A DNA stretch of 64,000 bases from Tupaia tana. Taxonomy: Eukaryota > Chordata > Mammalia > Scandentia > Tupaiidae. Under the pieces are notes generated by a model. The model did no database searches. It saw only the letters and a list, made by a program, of their open reading frames with translations, and was not told where the DNA came from. The position numbers and the translations under genes were made by a program. This document shows positions 31,764-45,061 of the stretch, in pieces (positions within the stretch are counted from its first letter, which is position 1; each line of letters opens with the position of its first letter). The DNA lies in assembly GCA_026018925.1 (NCBI GenBank), contig JAKSZU010000016.1, positions 31,648,877 to 31,712,876 of the forward strand, written 5' to 3'.

Positions 31764-34700
31764 GAGAACAAAGAATAAGCAAGTCAATTTCTCTTCCCAT
31801 AAGAAAACTTGTTCTTTCACGTGATATCAGAAAAAAAAGATCAATTTGACTCACCATAGGGACAGTGGACTTCTTAAACACAACATTTGGATGCATGTTG
31901 GTGAAGTGCATTAAATTAATATGTAAAGCCAAAGGGTTGGGTGTAGATGAAAGCTGATGAGGATAGGGTTAGTAGAGGTTGGGCAGAGATGAGGTGAGAG
32001 TGAAAATTAATGAGTCAGCAGCTGGTGACAATAGCTTCAAGGACTGGCCACAGAGTGCAAACTATTTTTAGGTTACACTTTTATTGCCGGTCCCTTGCAG
32101 AAGAACATACACTTTCTTCATAAATCATGGCCCTTCTTTTCTAACTTTTCTCTGCCACGACTGTAAACAATCTTTAGGATGACCCATGTTGAAGACTCAC
32201 CTCAAAATTTTTCCAGGATGTAATGTTGCCATTATTGGTCTGCCTCTCAGAAACATAAGAAAACTTCTTATTTTATTAGTCATGCATTGTTTTATTTCTT
32301 AGTTCTCTCCAGCACAGTTCTAATAAGGACAGAAAGCCCTTTTTGGCCATAGGAAAAGAAACTTTTCTACCAACTCAGTTCTGTGTATACTCACCTTTCC
32401 TTTTGTGGAATGTCAGCAATGTTGCCTGAAGCAATCTAACACATGCAACAATATGTGTATTCATAGGAACATTAAACAGTGAAATGATCCTACAGCAGAG
32501 GCTTTGCAATTTGTTGATTACAAGCCCTCCGAGTCTAGCTTCCTGTATCTCCACATATCACCCTCTGCCCCCAGAAAATGCATTTCATTGCACGTTTTGT
32601 GGCAAGGCTTTTGACAATTATCACCCAAATCCATAATTAGCAAGTGGTAACAGATAGGCAGATAGATCCACTCATAGCGACTTCTCTGACAGATTGACGT
32701 CCACTCCAACTCACCTTCAAAATTCCTGTAAGGCTTCTCATTTTAAATGTGACCGTGCTCAAACACAACATCAGCAAGCCTAGTCTCGTGTTCACCGAGC
32801 GGGTTGGGGGCTATAAAAGCAACATGTTCGCACAAGCATGGCAGAGCCCATGCATAAACCATTTGGTTTTGCAATTAAAAACAGGTTTGGCTTCCCTCTG
32901 CATCAGTAAGACAACGTCAAAGCAACATTCATCCTGAAACTTTTCCCTTGTGAATTCAAATGAACTGTGAGTCTTGGGGTGCTCTTTGTTTGCATGTGCA
33001 TGCCTAGAGAGTGAATTTTTGGAAGGGTTCGGTGTGTTTCTTTACGGGTGGTGCCGTCAATGTGTGTTGAATCACTGCTACCAGATGGGTCTCGGTTACA
33101 CTTTTCATTCTGGGTGATACGTGTTTCGCATTTTGGATTTGTCCTCAGGTTTAGAAGTATAGGTAAATTAACTCTCCAAGTCCGACCCCTTGCTCTAAGA
33201 AGTGATCACCCATTTTAAAGATCTGCCTGAGACTGATGCTCACAGACTGGACCTGAACTTCAAAGATATTAAAAAAAACATAAATAAAATAGGTCATCAA
33301 CACCTAAGGCCCATTCATTAATGTACAGTAAAAGCTCTGTCAAAAGCAAATGTATTAGGAACGTCAAATGTATTAGGAATGATGATGATCGGTAACGGTA
33401 ATTAACAGATAGAAGCCTAGAAAAAAATTAGTTTCAGTGCAGTATTCTTGATCTAAAAGTTATTATGGAATGGCTTTGCTTCAATTTATAAAGGTCTTAT
33501 GAAATTCCACTTAAGAAATTTTAGTTTACTCATGTTTGGAATTCTCTTACCTTACAATAGCAGCAGCAAAAGTTATTCAATAAAATCATCACCAAAATAT
33601 AGACTGACTTTTATTACATCATTTGAAATTCATCATTTGAGATAAATATAAAACACTTTTATAATGTGTGACTAAATATAGCTATTATTAGCACAAGTAA
33701 ATTAAAAATACTAATATATATGATAATAAATAGAATCGCATTGAAAATTCAAGAAGTTCTTTAGGCTATTTGGATGCAGATTTCCCTTTATATAAAAGTA
33801 TAGATACATATATTTTATATTTCTCAAAAATACACGTTTTTCTTGCTTTTGATCTGTAGATTCAATTAACAGAAAAAGACTGAAGTTTTCTAAATATGAA
33901 TTTTTACTTTTGCTTTGATAAAATACATCAATTCTCCCAATTAATAAGTAAATAACTGTAAACAAACAGTTCCCGTTTTCATGAATTCTATGTATTGGAA
34001 ATTTTTTTATTGACTTCGGGCTCCCCTTTGCTGAACTGCCATATAAAAGGCAAAGCATTAAAAGCAGTTGTAAATTCGGTTCACCCAAAGCAAATATAAA
34101 TTCAACTTTGAATGTTATACAAAATCACATAATTTTGTAAAAAAAAAAATACAAAAAAGTAAGAATATAACATAACAGAAAAAATTTAACAAATCTTTTT
34201 ATAATTTGGGTCTTCTCTTCCATTCATTAAAACATTGCTTCTTACTGAAAACCTTTTTATGTGAGTAGGGAACTGCTACCAATTAATTTAAATATTGATT
34301 AGAGGGGAGAGAACAGCTGGGCTGTTTATAAGCTTATAAATTTTACTGGAGAAGCTGCTTTATATATTTTTATTAATTCAGGTTAATAACTCCATTTCCT
34401 AACATTTGTATATCTGAAGTCTTACAAAAGAGAGGGATAAAGGGTGTTACTAGGTCTTTGAACTCAAGTTTTCAAATGCCCACAATTAAGTCATTAAAGA
34501 AGGCTACTGAGTTAGAACAGGGTTAAATAATGAAATATTCAGGACTAATTTGCAATTGTGATCATTCTTTTTCGTGAGAGCTCACGATAGCCAAATATAC
34601 AGGATTGCTTCTGGAAATGGACCGAAGAACCAGAAATTTACTAAAGAAAATTCTTAGATCTTAATTAAGAGCTTATAGTTCTATAAAATAAACACCCCCT

Positions 34701-37700
34701 CCGATGTAAAGCAAGGATGTACACAAACCATCACATCATGACACTAATTCGTCATATGCCCAAACTGAAAAATCCCGTTGTTGAATTTATTCACAGCTAG
34801 AATTACATAGTTGTTTTTAGAAGTTTGTTGTTAGTTTTGCTTTGTAGCAATACATTCATTCTTATAAGCTGGAGCATTTTCTTTTCCAAACTTAGCATAA
34901 ATCATATTTCTGAGGAGGCTTTATTTATGGAAACAAAATGATAGTAAAAACACCTGCATTTTGGAACTCCATTGCATGTTCTGTGTATGTAACAACAAAC
35001 ATGACCAAGCAGGCAAGTCCTCCCATTTATCACTCTGGTTTAAAGCAAGAGACTGAACTTGAAAACTTGTATTCTATCTCTCCTCTTGGCAATGTTGCTC
35101 ACACATATCCTATTAAAAAAACATGACTGAGAGCACAGACCTACTCCACAGGTGTGCTATGGAAGCCGCTAGTAAAAATTATTTTAAAACATTTGGAAAC
35201 TGCCAAGCTCTGAGAAAATGCTTATTAAAGACTCATAAAATTGTGGAAATTAAGGAGAAATCATACAGTAAACCTTTTTGTATGCTTTACGGAAGTCGGT
35301 TTAGTCTCTAGCCACGTGGGCTTGGCTGTGGTAACTTGGGCAAGAAAACATGCTTGGCCATTATTTCATAGTGATGTGCTAAGGAGAGTGCAAACCAGCA
35401 GTTCTCCATTCACCCATAAGACACTCATAAACGGACAGTCATTTCTACCCTTAACCACTACAATCTAGAATTTCACAAGTGATTGAAAATTTTGCAAATA
35501 AATCTACCAGATGGTATCCAGGGTCTCAGTGATAAGCTAAGCATTACTACTATTGAATGAAATCTAAGATGGTCATGGGTACTACTTCTACCGTACATCC
35601 AGACCAGGAGGCAAGGGAAAGGGTGAATTTGGTCCTTTTAACAAGAAGCCTGGGATTCTTATAACCACAGAAAATGTAGTAAGAATCAAAGTTACATGGT
35701 CTGTGGCTCCTGATGCTGTGATGGATATGCTTTTAAAAGTTATGATTTTGTACACATCCAAGAGAGAAACAGTCTTTTTTTCCAATTTTATGAAATATAT
35801 GTAGAATGTTCCATCTTTTGACTTAAAAAATATTTTAGGCTAACAATTAATTGGCTAATTCAGCATGACTAGCTCATTTCTGAAAAATGTAGTGACTGGT
35901 CTTTACTCAGTAGCTCAATTTTCAAATCTGCTTGATCCTAAGAATCTCCTGAACATTGCAGTTGACCTAAGTAATCAAAATCTCTAAAGAAGATTCTGAA
36001 CACATACATGTTTTAAGCACTCCATTTTTTAAGCACCTCTAGTGATGCTTATGATCAAGGAAGTCTGGAAATCCAGCTTACGTCTGGGAATTCCAGATAA
36101 TTTGAACAGATTCAATATTTAAAAACCAAAATGCTCAAGGAGAACAGAAAGAGAAATCTTTATTATATAGCCCCAAGAAGCACAATGATCTTTTGCCTCA
36201 GAGACTTTCTCATGTCTATTAAATAGACTTGGAGATAGTAGAATTATCAGTAGTTTTTGTACAGTTTGAACACATACAAACACATATACATAAGCATTTT
36301 TTTAAACCTAGTTCAAAAGCTTTAAGGAAATATGTTGGACAAAAATTGTAACTAAAGAATCTCGCAGTTGGTAATCAATTAATGTGAAATTAAAAAAGAA
36401 TTTTTCAGCCACGTCATGATATCTAATTATTCAATAACTACTTGGCATTTCATTAGGCTCATACCCAATGAAATAAATTTAATTCGTCACATAGATTTGA
36501 GCCTAAGCAAAATGTGTATTTGTGTGGAATAACTTTCCAATAATACAGCTTCTAAAGATAAAAACTTTTTACATGGTATTTTGCTTTGAGTGAGATGTAA
36601 TAGTGCAGTTACAAAAATACAGTGTTTAGTTTTCTGGATTATTCTGTATTTAAAAAAAAACATTTATTATGAAGTCAGGAAATACCAATAAACATAGTAT
36701 ATAAAAATTATTTTATTTTTCTCCTTTTGATTAAGAAAACAGTACCCAACTTTACCAGACACCACAGTGATTAATAACGCTAATTTTAATAGAGAATATG
36801 AAGTCACCTAGGCCTCTTATACTTAAGTTTGCACAAGTAATATTAATAGTATTAGTTCTGGTAGGTCATTTCATACAATCTCTGGGTAATACAAATTCTT
36901 TTAAATTAGTACGTTTTATAGGTCAAATGTCCCTTCCCATTTGCTATTTTTACCAAAAATACAGAAAGTTAAAGTAGTGAGGTGTAGATAAACAAATTTT
37001 CATCTCAAAATGGGATTAATATTCTAAATCTTTTGCCCAGATAATTCTTCTGAACAAATTGTTACTACCTGTCATCATCATAATGCCCTATTTTGTGAAT
37101 CAAAAAGTTGGTAGTATTTAATAAATTAATGGCTTAATATCATTTTATTACATTATAATGACACTGGCTCAGGGAGCTGATTAATGAGGTTGTTCAATGG
37201 AGAGAAAAGTTACTACTGTAAATTATTAGTTTTATCTGCATATCCAATTCAATAGTTGTTACTTCCATGAAACTTCACAGGGGAAAAAATGTAATAAATA
37301 ATTTAATTCAAGAGTAACAAAATGAAATTTTTACCTCTAAAAATTTCAGTGACTTTGACTGCAGTGGCAATCTATGTAACTAATCTTTCCTTGCCCTTTT
37401 ACTTTGCTTAAATGCCTCAAGGGATCCTAATAGCTATATGATATGTTTGCTTTGGAATCAGATACCTGGAACGGTTAGCAGATGACCTGAAAACTCAGAG
37501 ATAAATTCGACCTTGCCTGTTTGCTTATTTTCACCTGTATGTCATGATTGAACATTCCCACTCAAAGATTAGCTTTAAAAGCGAGAGTCTGGAAAATTGT
37601 TCCCATAATACTCATAGGCTGAAGTCAATGGTAATGTCTTGACACTATTTCCCAGTAGAGAATAAAAGGAGATGGAGGCACCTCTCTATTTTTTTGTTCT

Positions 37701-39185
37701 TTTCCTCCAGACAGGAAGAACGTTTTTAGACCTCCAGAGAACTTCATCCATTGTGAAAATAGACTTTCACCCTCGAGCTATGTCTTCCTCTTTTTCATTT
37801 CTCTGGATTTGGCTAAGGAGAGTGGAAAGCAAGACCAGCCAACAATCCAAGGAGCTTATTCTTCACCCACTCCCATCTTCTTAACTGCACCCTTACCATG
37901 CCCCAGTGTGAATAAGCCAATGTTGCAAATCCTGTGAGAGTTTACAGACAAGAGCATATTTTCTCCTGGGCTCACAAGTAGAACAAACCTGGAGTTACTC
38001 CAATTGCAAAGAGCACATCCCACTGCTAGGAAAAGGGGGAGACTGAAGGAGAAGGGGACCCAGGATCTCTTCTTCCTTTTGTTAAAAGGAGAAAAGTCCA
38101 GTTACTGGCAACCACGCAGCTCCTATGAAAGAGAAATCCATCCTGCTGTTGCTAAGTACAAACCACGTGACAAAGAGGGTCAAACATGCCATCAATCAGG
38201 CAACAAATATCTGTTGAGAACCTATTATTATATGTAGGAGACTGCCACCAGGATAAATATCAGTATAAGATACAGTCCAGCCTTGAAGGAGTTTATAATC
38301 TCCATGAGCAAATGAGATTTAAGCATGAGAAAATCTTTGCCAAAAAAAATTTTTTAAATGACACATGGAGGGTATACAACGTAAGTAATAACTGTGGCGA
38401 TAAATACATCCTACGGGATTTCAGGGAGAAAAAAAAAAAAAGATCACAGACTCCTGAGATGGCTGGGATAGAAAAAAAAAAAATCATACACTCTAAGCAG
38501 TGCAAGATCTGAGGGAGTTTGGAGGTGGGACAATTATTATTTCTGAAGTAAAAATTGGCCTGACATCTCACTGTACCCGATTCTCTTTCCTTCATATAAA
38601 ATAGTCTCTCACCAGAGAAAAACTGAGAGGTGACGTCATCACCATAGAAGGAGCAATAGAAACAAACATTAAAAGGCGTTTCTCATTTGGCTGTGTTTTT
38701 TGTTTGGTTTGGTTTGATGTGCTCCTTCCCTGTTGAATGTTTGATGCTGAATTTGCTGACTTCTCTGGGAAGCACGAGGCACGCTGTTTCAGAAATCTCT
38801 GAGCACATGGAATAATTACCCTCTGTGTTTCTTTGTACACCATTCCGATAGTACAGTCATGGCAGTTCTAACAAGTCAGTGCAGATTTGGAAAAACAAAG
38901 GTAATGAAGACGTGGAGACTGCATTCAACTTGGTTTTTGTCTGCTTTTTTTAAGCTTACTTGTTATGTGTAGCCCTGTTAGCCCACGGTATCTGCACCAT
39001 GCTGTGTTTATTATTTACACTGATTTCATGTGTTCAGATCACTTATGCACCATACATTTTTCACAATTCAGAACAGACGGAAAATGGCTCTAAGCTTTAA
39101 AACCTACATCGCAGCTGCCCCACAGTGCATGGGTGACCAGGATTGTTGCAACAACTTTCACAAAAGTGGTACAGACTTTCCGCAA
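31764..39185. other. Long unique region almost free of SINEs
   Basis: About 7.4 kb of complex, non-repetitive AT-rich sequence without any family A or B SINE. From 33.3 to 37.4 kb it is rich in TAAT-type motifs, which is suggestive only. 38.18-38.35 kb may hold a very old diverged interspersed repeat. Minus-strand frame 33711-34088 (125 codons) is the longest open frame here that is not in a repeat. It starts MGEPNLQLLLMLCLLYGSSA, which looks signal-peptide-like, but the rest is AT-biased and matches no family I know. Confidence 0.55.
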
Positions 39186-39189
39186 TGAA

Positions 39190-39345
39190 GAGAATAAAAA
39201 GAAGAAGAAGAAAGGGGTCATCTGGAAGGGAGAGACAGAAGAAAGAGAAAGGGATGGGGAAAGAAAGAGAAAGAGGACAAAAAAGGAAGGTAGGAAGAAA
39301 GGAAGGAAAGGATGGGAAAAAAGAGAAAGAAAGAAAAGAAAGTAA
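39190..39345. repeat. Polypurine (GA-rich) tract
   Basis: About 150 nt almost entirely A/G on the plus strand (AAGAAGAAGAAGAAAGG, later GGAAAGAAAGAGAAAGAGG), interrupted by a few pyrimidines. Confidence 0.9.
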
Positions 39346-39925
39346 GGAACAGTACGCATGTATTGTTTTTGAGCTCTGTCTTGGCTTGTCACAGAGATAT
39401 TTCACTTGACTGAAATAATAGTGCAATAAAGTTATAACATCAGTTACCTCAACAACAAGCCTGCCACCCACACAACCTTACCATTCAGATGTCTTGCTCG
39501 TTTTTCTTGTTACATTATTATGATCAGTCCCTTAGTCAAGTCTCAGTTTGACTAACCTATTGCCATAGGCTACTTGTTGGTCAACTTTCATCCTGCTTAA
39601 CAAATGCAATGAAATGGCCCCGGACACTCCTGATGTTTCCAGTACTCTCACAGGCTCAACCTGATAATCCAGCTCATGATCTATGTCTGCGATTGAGAGG
39701 CCCCTTGAGAGCACAAGCTCTTTTTCTTTAGCTCTTCCTTTTATAACAAAGGGTACAATCTCAGCCACAATTTAGCATGCAACCCAATGAGCTATGTATT
39801 AAAAGACATATTTTTTTCCTTCTTCACCTTTACATTGGAAGGAGGAACCCTCCATCAGTTGTAAGGAAATGAGGAACAAAAAATTATGAATGAAAATAAA
39901 AATAATAATAATAACAGACCCAATA
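39346..39925. other. Unique sequence
   Basis: No gene. Open frame 39532-39768 (minus, 78 codons) is charged but not recognisable. Confidence 0.4.
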
Positions 39926-39929
39926 TGTT

Positions 39930-40150
39930 CTTTACCATTTGTAAATACAGTTTTGAGAATGTTGTCTACTTTATCTTCATTATAGTTCAATGTGTGAGGT
40001 GCTATAATTACCCCCTATTTTACAAAGCAGGATAGTAAGGCACAGCAACGTTCATAGATTTGCCCAAGGTTACACAGAAGGTAAATGACATGGTCAGAAT
40101 TGAAATCCAGGCAGCCTGGTTCCACATCGGCCCTCTTAATTCCTAAGATC
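39930..40150 (-). mobile_element. MIR SINE, reverse
   Basis: CCCTATTTTACAAAGCAGG, GATTTGCCCAAGGTTACACA and GAATTGAAATCCAGGCAGCC, ending CCTCTTAATTCC: antisense MIR, well preserved. Confidence 0.85.
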
Positions 40151-40232
40151 CACTGAAAACAGAGAAATTTGCTTGATAAGATTCTGTTGCAGTCAGCATG
40201 TTTGTAAAATCTGATCCAGTAAAAACTCTGAA

Positions 40233-40234
<2 letters not shown>

Positions 40235-40268
<34 letters not shown>
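40235..40268. repeat. (CA)n microsatellite
   Basis: About 17 uninterrupted CA units. Confidence 0.97.
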
Positions 40269-40270
<2 letters not shown>

Positions 40271-40392
40271 AAGGCATGAAAAAAAATGAGTGGAAGAATG
40301 ATTTTCCAAAATTATTAAATTATGAGAATCCAAATATATGTATTGAATTTTCTGTCTAAAGTCTCCTATTAAAACATGTGCATTATATCTGA

Positions 40393-40548
40393 GAAGGATT
40401 GAGTCCCAGTTTCCTCATCCATGTAATAGAAATAACACTGCCCTGTCTTGTAGAGTTGTCGTGAGGATTAAAATAATGTGTGCTAAGTCCTTGGTATGAA
40501 GCTTGACATATAGTAGGTGATCAGTAAATTATAGCCACTATTTATAAC
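40393..40548 (+). mobile_element. MIR SINE
   Basis: CCCAGTTTCCTCATCCATG, GTAGAGTTGTCGTGAGGATT, then ATATAGTAGGTGATCAGTAA: sense MIR 3' half. Confidence 0.85.
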
Positions 40549-41375
40549 TGTTACTAGATTTTTCTCCCTCTATTCCTCCTGATCAGATCTACTTTGAAAT
40601 TAGGTGTCTCCTCTCATTTTAGAAAGCAAATAAATGCTCTTACTCACACATCAAAGCAAACTGTGATGCTGTGAAATGATATCTAGAACAGAAATGCAAT
40701 TGAGAAATAGCAAATACCTAACTTAGTATTCCCTGGACATCGTAATCAGGTTTCAAAGAAAGCATTTCTGTATGATGGTGAAAGTTGTTTTAGAAAGATC
40801 TGTCAGAGCAGATACAGAGATGGAAACTTGGATAGATACACTGACTGAAAGAAGAAAGTTACAATCATGTAGTTATAATTAGATAAGGTGCATCCAAATA
40901 CACTTATGATTTAGTAACTGAACTCCATACATCTGGGAATGTTTATGCTGAGACATCTGCAGGTTAATTTTCTCTCTTCTCTCTTCTTTTCTCTCTTCCT
41001 TCCCATCTTTATAGAGCAAGAGCAGGTAGTCAAAACATCCAAAGGAAGGTGGTGCCCAGATTTACACAGAAAGAAACCAGGGTTGGGCCAACTGTTCTTT
41101 TACCCAAGTAATTGTCCATCTGGCTGGGGCTTCCCATTCTCCTTCTGAATCAGTTGGAATCCTACTGTCAGTGGTCAAAGAGCAGGAGTCTTGGGTTAGG
41201 GACAATCAGAGATAGTGCCACTAATTTGTAGAATACAAAATTAAGTGCAGTGCAAATGGTAAGTGGTTACATATAATCTAATACACATACATGGATTTCT
41301 GTCTATAGCTACGATTTCCCATAACCGAGTCAGAGAAAATTTTCATTTAATTAGTCTGTGGCCAACACAGACTGA
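40549..41375. other. Unique sequence
   Basis: Short TCTCTTC run at 40971-41000. No gene or SINE. Confidence 0.45.
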
Positions 41376-41645
41376 AGGGTAGGCATACACATGTACATGT
41401 GTCTTTGTTTTTATGCGTGTCTTTGTTTCCATCTGAATTTGTATGTTTCTGTATATGTCTGTGTCCAAATATGTGAGTGCCTATCTGCATGTCTATGGAT
41501 ATGTTTGTTCATATGTATCTGTCTGTGTGTTTCTATGAATCTCTTTGTGTGTGTTTATATACATTTGTACTATGTGGACCTGTGTGCTTCTGTATCCATG
41601 CGTGACTATATGCTCATCCATGTCTATGTTGGCATGTTGGCAGGA
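41376..41645. repeat. Degenerate TG/T-rich minisatellite-like block
   Basis: Irregular repeats of GTGTCTTTGTTT, TATGTCTGTGTCC and TATGTATCTGTCTGTG type, about 10-20 bp per unit. A Cys/Leu-rich open frame (41391-41666) is a by-product of the repeat, not a gene. Confidence 0.8.
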
Positions 41646-42335
41646 AGAGTAGTTACATGGAAATAAACACAAATACATTCTAGAGCTCAGTGTTTTTGTT
41701 TAAGGGACCAGCCCCTATGTACATTCGTGAATGTATGTAAATGTAGCCTATGCAAGGTAGAAAAGGAGGGAAATGGAGAAAGAAGAATGGATGAGCCAGG
41801 ACTGAAATGGACAAGAACCTGAACTCCACAGGCTTCACAGCTGTGCTTGATCTATGCTATTACCAGTCATGTGTTAAGTGTGCACTTTCTTGTACACAGT
41901 GGATCTGATGGATGAAAGCACATTACTGGAAATCATAGGATTTCCCACTTGAGAAAGACAATGCTCAAAAATGGAAGAGAAAATCTAGCTCCTTTTCATA
42001 AGACATAGTACATGAAAGCCCATAAGTCCACGAGCAGAGCTATTAATATATGCATTTGTTTATCAGGTGATTTAATTAGAAGTCTCACTTACTTTTTTCC
42101 CCACACATGCATAGCCTCCTGTATTAACAACATTCCCCATGGGAATGAGATCATTGTATAGCTGATGATGAGCCTCCATTGGTACATCATTATCACCCAG
42201 AGTCTACACAGTTGACAGTGGGTTGAAAGTCCACACAGTTGACACTCTTGGTGTTCTACATTCTTTAGGTTTGGAGGAATTTATAATGGTATGTATCCAT
42301 CATTATAGTATCATACGGAGTGTTTTTATAACCCG
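41646..42335. other. Unique sequence
   Basis: Includes a small internal repeat (ACACAGTTGACA at about 42208 and 42235). No gene. Confidence 0.4.
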
Positions 42336-42339
42336 AAAA

Positions 42340-43188
42340 ATCCTCGATGCTCCACCTATTCATCTTTCTCTCTTCTCTAAGCTCTAGCAACCACTGATAT
42401 TTTTACTGAATTCATAGTTTTGTCTTTCCCAGAATGTCATATAGTAGAAATCTTATAATATGTAGATTTTTCAAATAGTTTTTTTTTCACTTAGTAATGT
42501 GCATTTAAGTTTAACTTTTCTTGGTTTATTAGCTCATTTTTTTAAGAATTATTTATTTAATTTTACTTATTCATTCATTCATTTATTTTAACTTGACCAG
42601 AGAGAAACACAGAGAGAGAGGGAAAGTGAGAAAGCAAACCACCAGGTCCAGGACTCAAACTATAGTCAGCCATGTGGGAGTGTCCAGTGCCTTAACCACC
42701 ATGCCACCTGCTGGCTCTCCCAGCTCATTTATTTTTAACATTGAATCATATTTTGTTGTCTGGAGGTACCACAGTACATTTACCCATTCACTTACTGACA
42801 GAATTCTTGCTTGCATCTAGGTTTGGGGAATTATGAATAAAACCACTATAAACATCCATAGGCAAGTTTCCACTCCTTTGGGTAAATACCAAGGGCACAC
42901 TTACTTTTATAAGAAACCACCGAACTCTCTCTCAAAGTGGCTGTACCTTCCCAAGAGCAGTAAATGAGAGGTCCTATTGCTCCACATCCTCACCAGCATT
43001 TGGTATTGTCAATGTCTGAATTTTGGCCAGTCTAATTGATGTGGAGTAGTTTCTCTATGTTGTTCTAATATGTATTGCCTTTGTGACATATGGTGTGGAG
43101 TATCTTCCCATATACTTATTTGCCATCTATATATCTTCCTTGGGAAATGTTTGGTCAGATCTTTGGCCCTTGCCACTTACTTCTATGG
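42340..43188 (-). mobile_element. L1M LINE 3' region (antisense), interrupted by a SINE
   Basis: Antisense L1M motifs: AGCTCTAGCAACCACTGATA, AATTATGAATAAAACCACTA, CAAGTTTCCACTCCTTTGGG, CCTCACCAGCATTTGGTATT and GATGTGGAGTAGTTTCTCTA. It is split by the short SINE at 42540-42721 and by another at 43198, after which a few L1-like bases resume. Confidence 0.85.
42540..42721 (-). mobile_element. SINE family A, short form
   Basis: Tail, TTAACTTGACCAGAGAGAAA, GA run, and a head ending CTTAACCACCATGCCACCTG. A 9-bp AGCTCATTT direct repeat flanks it (42531-42539 and 42722-42730) inside the L1. Confidence 0.9.
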
Positions 43189-43197
43189 ATAAGTTTT

Positions 43198-43457
43198 TGG
43201 GTTTTTTTTTTTCCAACTTATTATAGATTGCATGCACTTACTAAAGAGACACAAAGAGAGAAAGAAAGTGAGAAAGCACCCCCTTGGGGGATGGTCACAC
43301 CACAATCCCTTCTCTTCAATTCTATTTTCAGGATTTGGGGCATGTGCTCTCACATACCCAGCTTGTTTTTCAAGCTACCAGGTCTGGAAATCAAACTGTG
43401 TAGTCGGCCTTGTGGGATGCAGCTGCCTTGGTCACTACGTCACTGGATGGCTCACAT
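43198..43457 (-). mobile_element. SINE family A, older full copy
   Basis: Antisense: T-run, GCATGCACTTACTAAAGAGA, CCCCCTTGGGGGATGGTCAC, the body and a head ending CACTGGATGGCTC. The 9-bp duplication ATAAGTTTT lies at 43189-43197 and 43458-43466. Confidence 0.88.
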
Positions 43458-43491
43458 ATAAGTTTTAAGTTGCTTGATAAATGTTCAGATG

Positions 43492-43868
43492 CAGTTGGCC
43501 CTCTATATCTGCATCCACAAACCACAGATAGAACCAATCACAGATAGAAAATACTTGGGGTAAAAAACAACCATAGACAGAAAATACTGGGGAAAAATAA
43601 TTGTTTGCATCTGTACTGAACATGTAGAGGTTTTTTTTCTTGTCATCATTCCCTAAACAATACAACATAACAACTATTTACATAGCCTTTACATTGCAGT
43701 TTATATTACAAAGTAGTCTAGCAATTATTTAAAGTATACAGGAGGATGTGCACAGGTTATATACAAATAATACACCATCCATTTTATGTAAGAAAGGAGC
43801 ATCTGAGGATTTTAGTATCCAAGGGGGGGGTGGGGATTCTGGACTCAGTCTGCCATGAACTCTGAGCG
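43492..43868 (+). mobile_element. MER2-like Tigger (pogo) DNA transposon
   Basis: Starts CAGTTGGCCCTCTATATCTG. It contains TCTGTACTGAACATGTAGAG, CATTCCCTAAACAATACAAC, ACAACTATTTACATAGCCTT and GATTTTAGTATCCAAGGGGG, as in MER2 elements. Non-coding. Confidence 0.8.
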
Positions 43869-44103
43869 AAAGACTGTGTTTAGGACAATGTCTGTTGACA
43901 ATCTCAAAAGAAGGAAGCATACTAATACAAATTCTGCCTTTCCTTTTTGAAATTTGATAGAAGAAATGAGATAACTTGAGAGACCTCCAACCAAAAGGTT
44001 TTGGAAAAGACTGGAATGTCCTCATTAGCTCTGGATGAAGTTTGATAAGTAATATCCCCTTGAAAATATTTTAAGTTACTAGCTTGATGAAAACTTTTAC
44101 ATA

Positions 44104-44398
44104 CTGGGACCAGCAGTTAGCATAATGGCTATGTCACTGAACTCCCATATAGTCAACCGCAGTTCAAGTCCCAGACCCAGTGACTTAAACTCACACCGGG
44201 CGCGTGTGCATGCGTGCCCAAGATCCCAAGAGGAGAATGGAGGAGAAGGGATGGCGGCGTGGCCATCCCCCGGGGGGTGATTTCTTGCCTTCTGTCTCTC
44301 TGTCTCTCTCTGTATTTCTGGCAAGCGCACGCACCCTATAGCAAAAACTTCTCCAAAAAAAAAAAAAGAAAGAAAGAAAGAAAAGAAAAAGAAAAAAA
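44104..44398 (+). mobile_element. SINE family A, young
   Basis: Full copy from GGGACCAGCAGTTAGCATAA to a mixed A/G tail. The duplication AAACTTTTACATA is at 44091-44103 and 44399-44411. Confidence 0.94.
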
Positions 44399-44515
44399 AA
44401 ACTTTTACATATTGATTTTTGTCTCTTATTATAAAATTAATGCTCAGAATTTCTCCAGATATTCTTCTTTTAAAAATATTCACTGATGATGAACCTCAGG
44501 GTAATTCTGCAAAAT

Positions 44516-44723
44516 ACCCAAATCCAGCCATCCGTGGTGGCACAGTAGTACCGCAGAACTCCACAATAGTAAAGTCACATGGGGAGGTTCCAAGTTTGCA
44601 TTCACGTGCCCATCATACTGGCTGGCTGAGACTGGAGCTGTATCACAGTATGAAACTCTGTTGGAGTGCCTCCTTCTTTCTCTCACATGGTAGAAATCAA
44701 CAAACTTAAAAAAAAAAAAAAAG
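44516..44723 (+). mobile_element. SINE family B
   Basis: GTGGTGGCACAGTAGTACCG head, ACTGGCTGGCTGAGACTGGA (7SL-like), CTCTGTTGGAGTGCCTCCTT, CT block and poly(A). Confidence 0.8.
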
Positions 44724-45060
44724 TACAGAATCCCAAATAGCTCAAAACCCCATCCCATCAAACTACACACACACTGATACTAAAATTATTATAAGGCACT
44801 ATGAGACAGTGAAAGGTGGCTTGAAAATAATTTTGGACAAATTTGTAAATCAGCAGAAATGCGTATGTGTTCAGTTGTATATGTGTTCTAAATCCACACA
44901 ATGGATTTAGACATCAAGGTACAAGTTTACAACACTGGAGCTGATACCAGGTAGCCTGAATTCTCATCTTCACCTTTCACCGATTTCCTGATTGGCCTCA
45001 GGCGGGTCACTTCCAGTTGCCCGCAGTGGTTACAAGGGCCCCACTTGGCCAGGCTGTGTC
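44724..45060. other. Unique sequence
   Basis: No gene; diverged sequence before a MIR. Confidence 0.4.
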
Positions 45061-45061
45061 A

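Noticed and set aside
39097-39471. Long overlapping frames rich in Phe/Ser or Lys/Arg/Glu on both strands
   Set aside because: Caused by the GA-rich polypurine tract at 39190-39345.
41391-41666. 91-codon Cys/Leu/Val-rich frame
   Set aside because: By-product of a TG/T-rich minisatellite-like block; not a gene.
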